Shown here piece after piece: positions 4,221 to 5,890 of a DNA stretch of 5,890 bases. The stretch's first letter is position 1; each line of letters opens with the position of its first letter. This DNA comes from CAYQZD01 sp964421875 (lineage in GTDB: Bacteria; Electryoneota; Tariuqbacteria; Tariuqbacterales; Tariuqbacteraceae): assembly GCA_964421875.1 (NCBI GenBank), contig CAYQZD010000176.1:1-5890 (forward strand), written 5' to 3'. A model generated the notes under the pieces. The model was not told the DNA's origin, ran no database searches, and was given only the letters and a program-made list of their open reading frames with translations. Made by a program: the position numbers and the translations under genes.

Positions 4221-5441
4221 TCAGTACTGCTTCCAACGCATCGATAAACCAACCATAATCCCCGCCAGTGTCATATTGAGCAGCATCGCCGAACCGCCAT
4301 AGCTCATAAACGGCAGCGGCAAACCGGTCACTGGCAGCAACCCGGTGGTCATTCCGATGTTAATCAGCGCGTGGACAGTGAAATGGAATGCGCCTCCCAC
4401 TATCACCAGCCCGCTGAAACGGCTGCGGCAATGATCGGCGTTGAGCAATCCCCGGTAAACCAGGATGAAGAATGCTAAGACTACCAGCGCCGCCCCGGCG
4501 AAACCGCGTTCCTCGCAGTAGATGGAGAATATGAAATCGGTGTGCCCCGCGGGCAGGAACCGCAGGTATCCTTGAGTCCCCTTTAAATATCCTTTGCCCC
4601 ATAGCCCGCCCGAACCGACCGCCACCTTCGATTGGATTACCTGATAACCTGCGCCGTGCGGGTCAGCTTCCGGATTCACAAAGGACAATATCCGCTTCTG
4701 CTGATAAGGGTGGAGACTATTCCACAGCTTTGGCCCGGAGAAACCGATAATTAGGTTTATTATAAGTAGAACCGTAATCAGAAAAGGCTTTACTCGAGAC
4801 TTCACCAATATCAAGCCGAAAATCAGAATCAACGGTATGAGACAGTAAATCGAGAAACTGGCGAGCAGCACCGCAACCGGCATTGCCACTATCAGCAGAT
4901 GCAAGAGGCTGACGCCGCCCATTATCATCATAGGAATTGTGATGGCGGGGAACACCGCCGCTGTGCCCAAATCCGGTTCAATGATCACCAGCACCGCCGG
5001 TAATAACGCTATCAGCAGCGCTCGAACCGTAACCGAAATACTGCCAATCGCCATCTTCTTTTCATCCAGGAACCTCGCTAAGGCTAAGATTACGGCAAGT
5101 TTGGCAATTTCGGAGGGTTGCAGATTGAACAGGCCCAGGTCGAACCAGCGGGCTGGCCCGCCGCCTGAACTCGCCGCCAGCACCAATCCCAGCAGCAATA
5201 ACGCTGCAATGTAAATAAGATAAGATATGGCATAGAAGAATCTGTGCGGGGGAATGACAGCGGTTATGAATAAAACCAAACCAAAAGCGGAAATTATTAG
5301 CTGTTTTTCATACAGTTGGGCGATGTCTCCACCGGCGCGAGAAGTGGCGCTGTAAACGGAGGTTAGACCCGCCGCTAATAGTAACAGGACTGCTGTGATT
5401 TGCAGGTAGTCTATATCTCGTAAAAATGCCGGGCGAAACAT
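4221..5441 (-). CDS. rodA: RodA/FtsW-family peptidoglycan glycosyltransferase, probably RodA
   Basis: This 406-residue polytopic membrane protein belongs to the SEDS family, which polymerises glycan strands from lipid II together with a class B penicillin-binding protein. It has about ten to twelve hydrophobic segments. Family motifs appear in order: GPARWFDLGLFNLQPSEIAK (95-114), EPDLGTA (155-161), the loop with QSKVAVGSGGLWGKGY (270-285), LPAGHTDFIFS (296-306) and NIGMTTGLLPVTGLPLPF with MSYGGSAML (361-387). Asp302 in HTDF corresponds to the aspartate shown to be essential in RodA and FtsW. GLLPVTGLPLPF and the GTQGYLRFLP loop favour RodA over FtsW. The length is normal and all motifs are intact. 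A TAA lies 18 bases upstream in frame, so the ATG at 5441 is the first possible start; no Shine-Dalgarno is visible. Genes for MreBCD and the PBP2 partner are absent from the adjoining 449 bases upstream and from the rest of the window. Confidence 0.95.
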   Translation of the reverse strand: MFRPAFLRDIDYLQITAVLLLLAAGLTSVYSATSRAGGDIAQLYEKQLIISAFGLVLFITAVIPPHRFFYAISYLIYIAALLLLGLVLAASSGGGPARWFDLGLFNLQPSEIAKLAVILALARFLDEKKMAIGSISVTVRALLIALLPAVLVIIEPDLGTAAVFPAITIPMMIMGGVSLLHLLIVAMPVAVLLASFSIYCLIPLILIFGLILVKSRVKPFLITVLLIINLIIGFSGPKLWNSLHPYQQKRILSFVNPEADPHGAGYQVIQSKVAVGSGGLWGKGYLKGTQGYLRFLPAGHTDFIFSIYCEERGFAGAALVVLAFFILVYRGLLNADHCRSRFSGLVIVGGAFHFTVHALINIGMTTGLLPVTGLPLPFMSYGGSAMLLNMTLAGIMVGLSMRWKQY

Positions 5442-5617
5442 ATTATATTCAACGCGTTATGATAGTTGAAGCGTTTCTGTATTATATTGTTATTATTGTA
5501 ACTAAATGTTATTATTTATGGCTCTTCCGGATAATGAGTAGGTGACTTTCTCACATTCTATGTATACTTAGTATATTCAAGCACCAGCGTCGATTTCCGA
5601 AAGGACCTTTGGTTAAC

Positions 5618-5646
5618 ACTTTACTTACAGATCTTATAGTTGTCAA
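5618..5646 (-). promoter_or_regulatory. Candidate sigma70-like promoter toward rodA
   Basis: On the minus strand TTGACA (5641-5646), a 17-base spacer and TAAAGT (5618-5623) form a promoter-like pair; the -10 matches TATAAT at four of six positions. It points toward rodA and would give a leader of about 170 bases. The -35 box is part of the left arm of the palindrome at 5639-5685, so folding or protein binding there could influence it. The weak -10 keeps confidence low. Confidence 0.3.
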
Positions 5647-5685
5647 GGCCGAACCTGAAAGGTTCGCTTGTATAGCCTTGACAAC
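5639..5685. repeat. Nested perfect palindrome upstream of rodA
   Basis: Outer arms GTTGTCAAGGC (5639-5649) and GCCTTGACAAC (5675-5685) are an exact 11-base inverted repeat. Inside, immediately after the left arm, CGAACCT (5650-5656) and AGGTTCG (5660-5666) form a second exact 7-base stem with the loop GAA. CTTGTATA fills the remaining gap. Both outer arms contain TTGACA on one strand. The structure has no T tract after it on either strand and does not look like a tRNA or an intrinsic terminator. Confidence 0.75.
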
Positions 5686-5890
5686 AACTTAGATATATCT
5701 TGAAGACTGGGCTATGATGAAGCTGAAAGATTCATCAAAGCCGTTGACTACGTGTTTTTATTTGAGTTATCTTAACTACCCATTTTCCGGATGAACCACC
5801 TATATTGATACTAATGACGCAAGACTTTAGGTTTCTGAAGTTAGAATTGTGTATGTATTTGTTTATTAGGAGCATATATTCACAACGAAT

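Larger units (their letters stand above)
5442..5890. other. AT-rich region upstream of rodA, no convincing gene
   Basis: This 449-base stretch holds the nested palindrome at 5639-5685 and a candidate promoter. On the minus strand a frame open from the right edge ends in TGA at 5735-5737 (51 codons, ending KTRSQRL); it could be the tail of a gene outside the window but shows no recognisable motif. A perfect TATAAT on the minus strand at 5481-5486 lacks a good -35 partner. A 23-codon plus-strand frame at 5704-5772 reads protein-like (GYDEAERFIKAVDYV) but has no ordinary start and is too short to call. Confidence 0.5.

Noticed and set aside
5639..5685. tRNA or tRNA-like gene
   Set aside because: Only two nested stems are present; there is no cloverleaf, anticodon arm or TTC-containing T loop, and the length is too short.
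5704..5772. Plus-strand gene remnant (GYDEAERFIKAVDYVFLFELS)
   Set aside because: The peptide looks protein-like, but the frame is closed by stops on both sides after 22 codons and has no ATG or recognisable family match.

Overview
The window is a bacterial chromosomal segment in which every recognisable gene lies on the minus strand. There are three complete genes (a secreted M23-family metallopeptidase with a large C-terminal region, a small secreted TPR protein, and a RodA/FtsW-type glycosyltransferase) and the 5' part of a fourth, AT-rich membrane-protein gene that leaves the window at base 1. No phylogenetic marker is present. The M23 protein has the long insert and the beta-rich C-terminal tail that I associate with Bacteroidota/Chlorobi and related FCB-group or candidate-phylum genomes. 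The full genes have poor or absent Shine-Dalgarno sequences. The spacers carry dispersed palindromes of kinds common in environmental and candidate-phylum genomes. A Gram-negative, FCB-like or candidate-phylum bacterium is a reasonable inference, not a proof.

Layout from left to right: 1-431, start of a single-pass membrane protein of unknown function; 432-571, short spacer with one palindromic repeat; 572-2566, M23 peptidase; 2567-3108, 542-base spacer built almost entirely of different hairpin repeats; 3109-3585, TPR protein with a good sigma70-like promoter at 3695-3723; 3586-4220, 635-base spacer with that promoter, a second copy of the composite repeat, a heptamer tandem repeat and a trinucleotide tract; 4221-5441, rodA; 5442-5890, AT-rich spacer with a nested perfect palindrome and a candidate promoter, and no convincing gene.

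Functional theme: RodA polymerises peptidoglycan and M23 enzymes usually cut it or regulate those that do. The TPR protein has a signal peptide and is probably periplasmic. Cell-envelope growth is therefore a plausible common setting. The genes are far apart, are separated by repeats, and at least one appears to have its own promoter, so nothing shows that they form one operon. The usual rodA partners (mreBCD, the PBP2 gene) are not in the window.

I do not see a convincing new biological system. The most unusual content is the intergenic repeat mosaic (two related composite arrays, plus hairpins with a shared loop and different but self-complementary stems), the nested palindrome upstream of rodA, and the AT-rich partial membrane gene. 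All of these are read directly from the sequence. No database search was possible.
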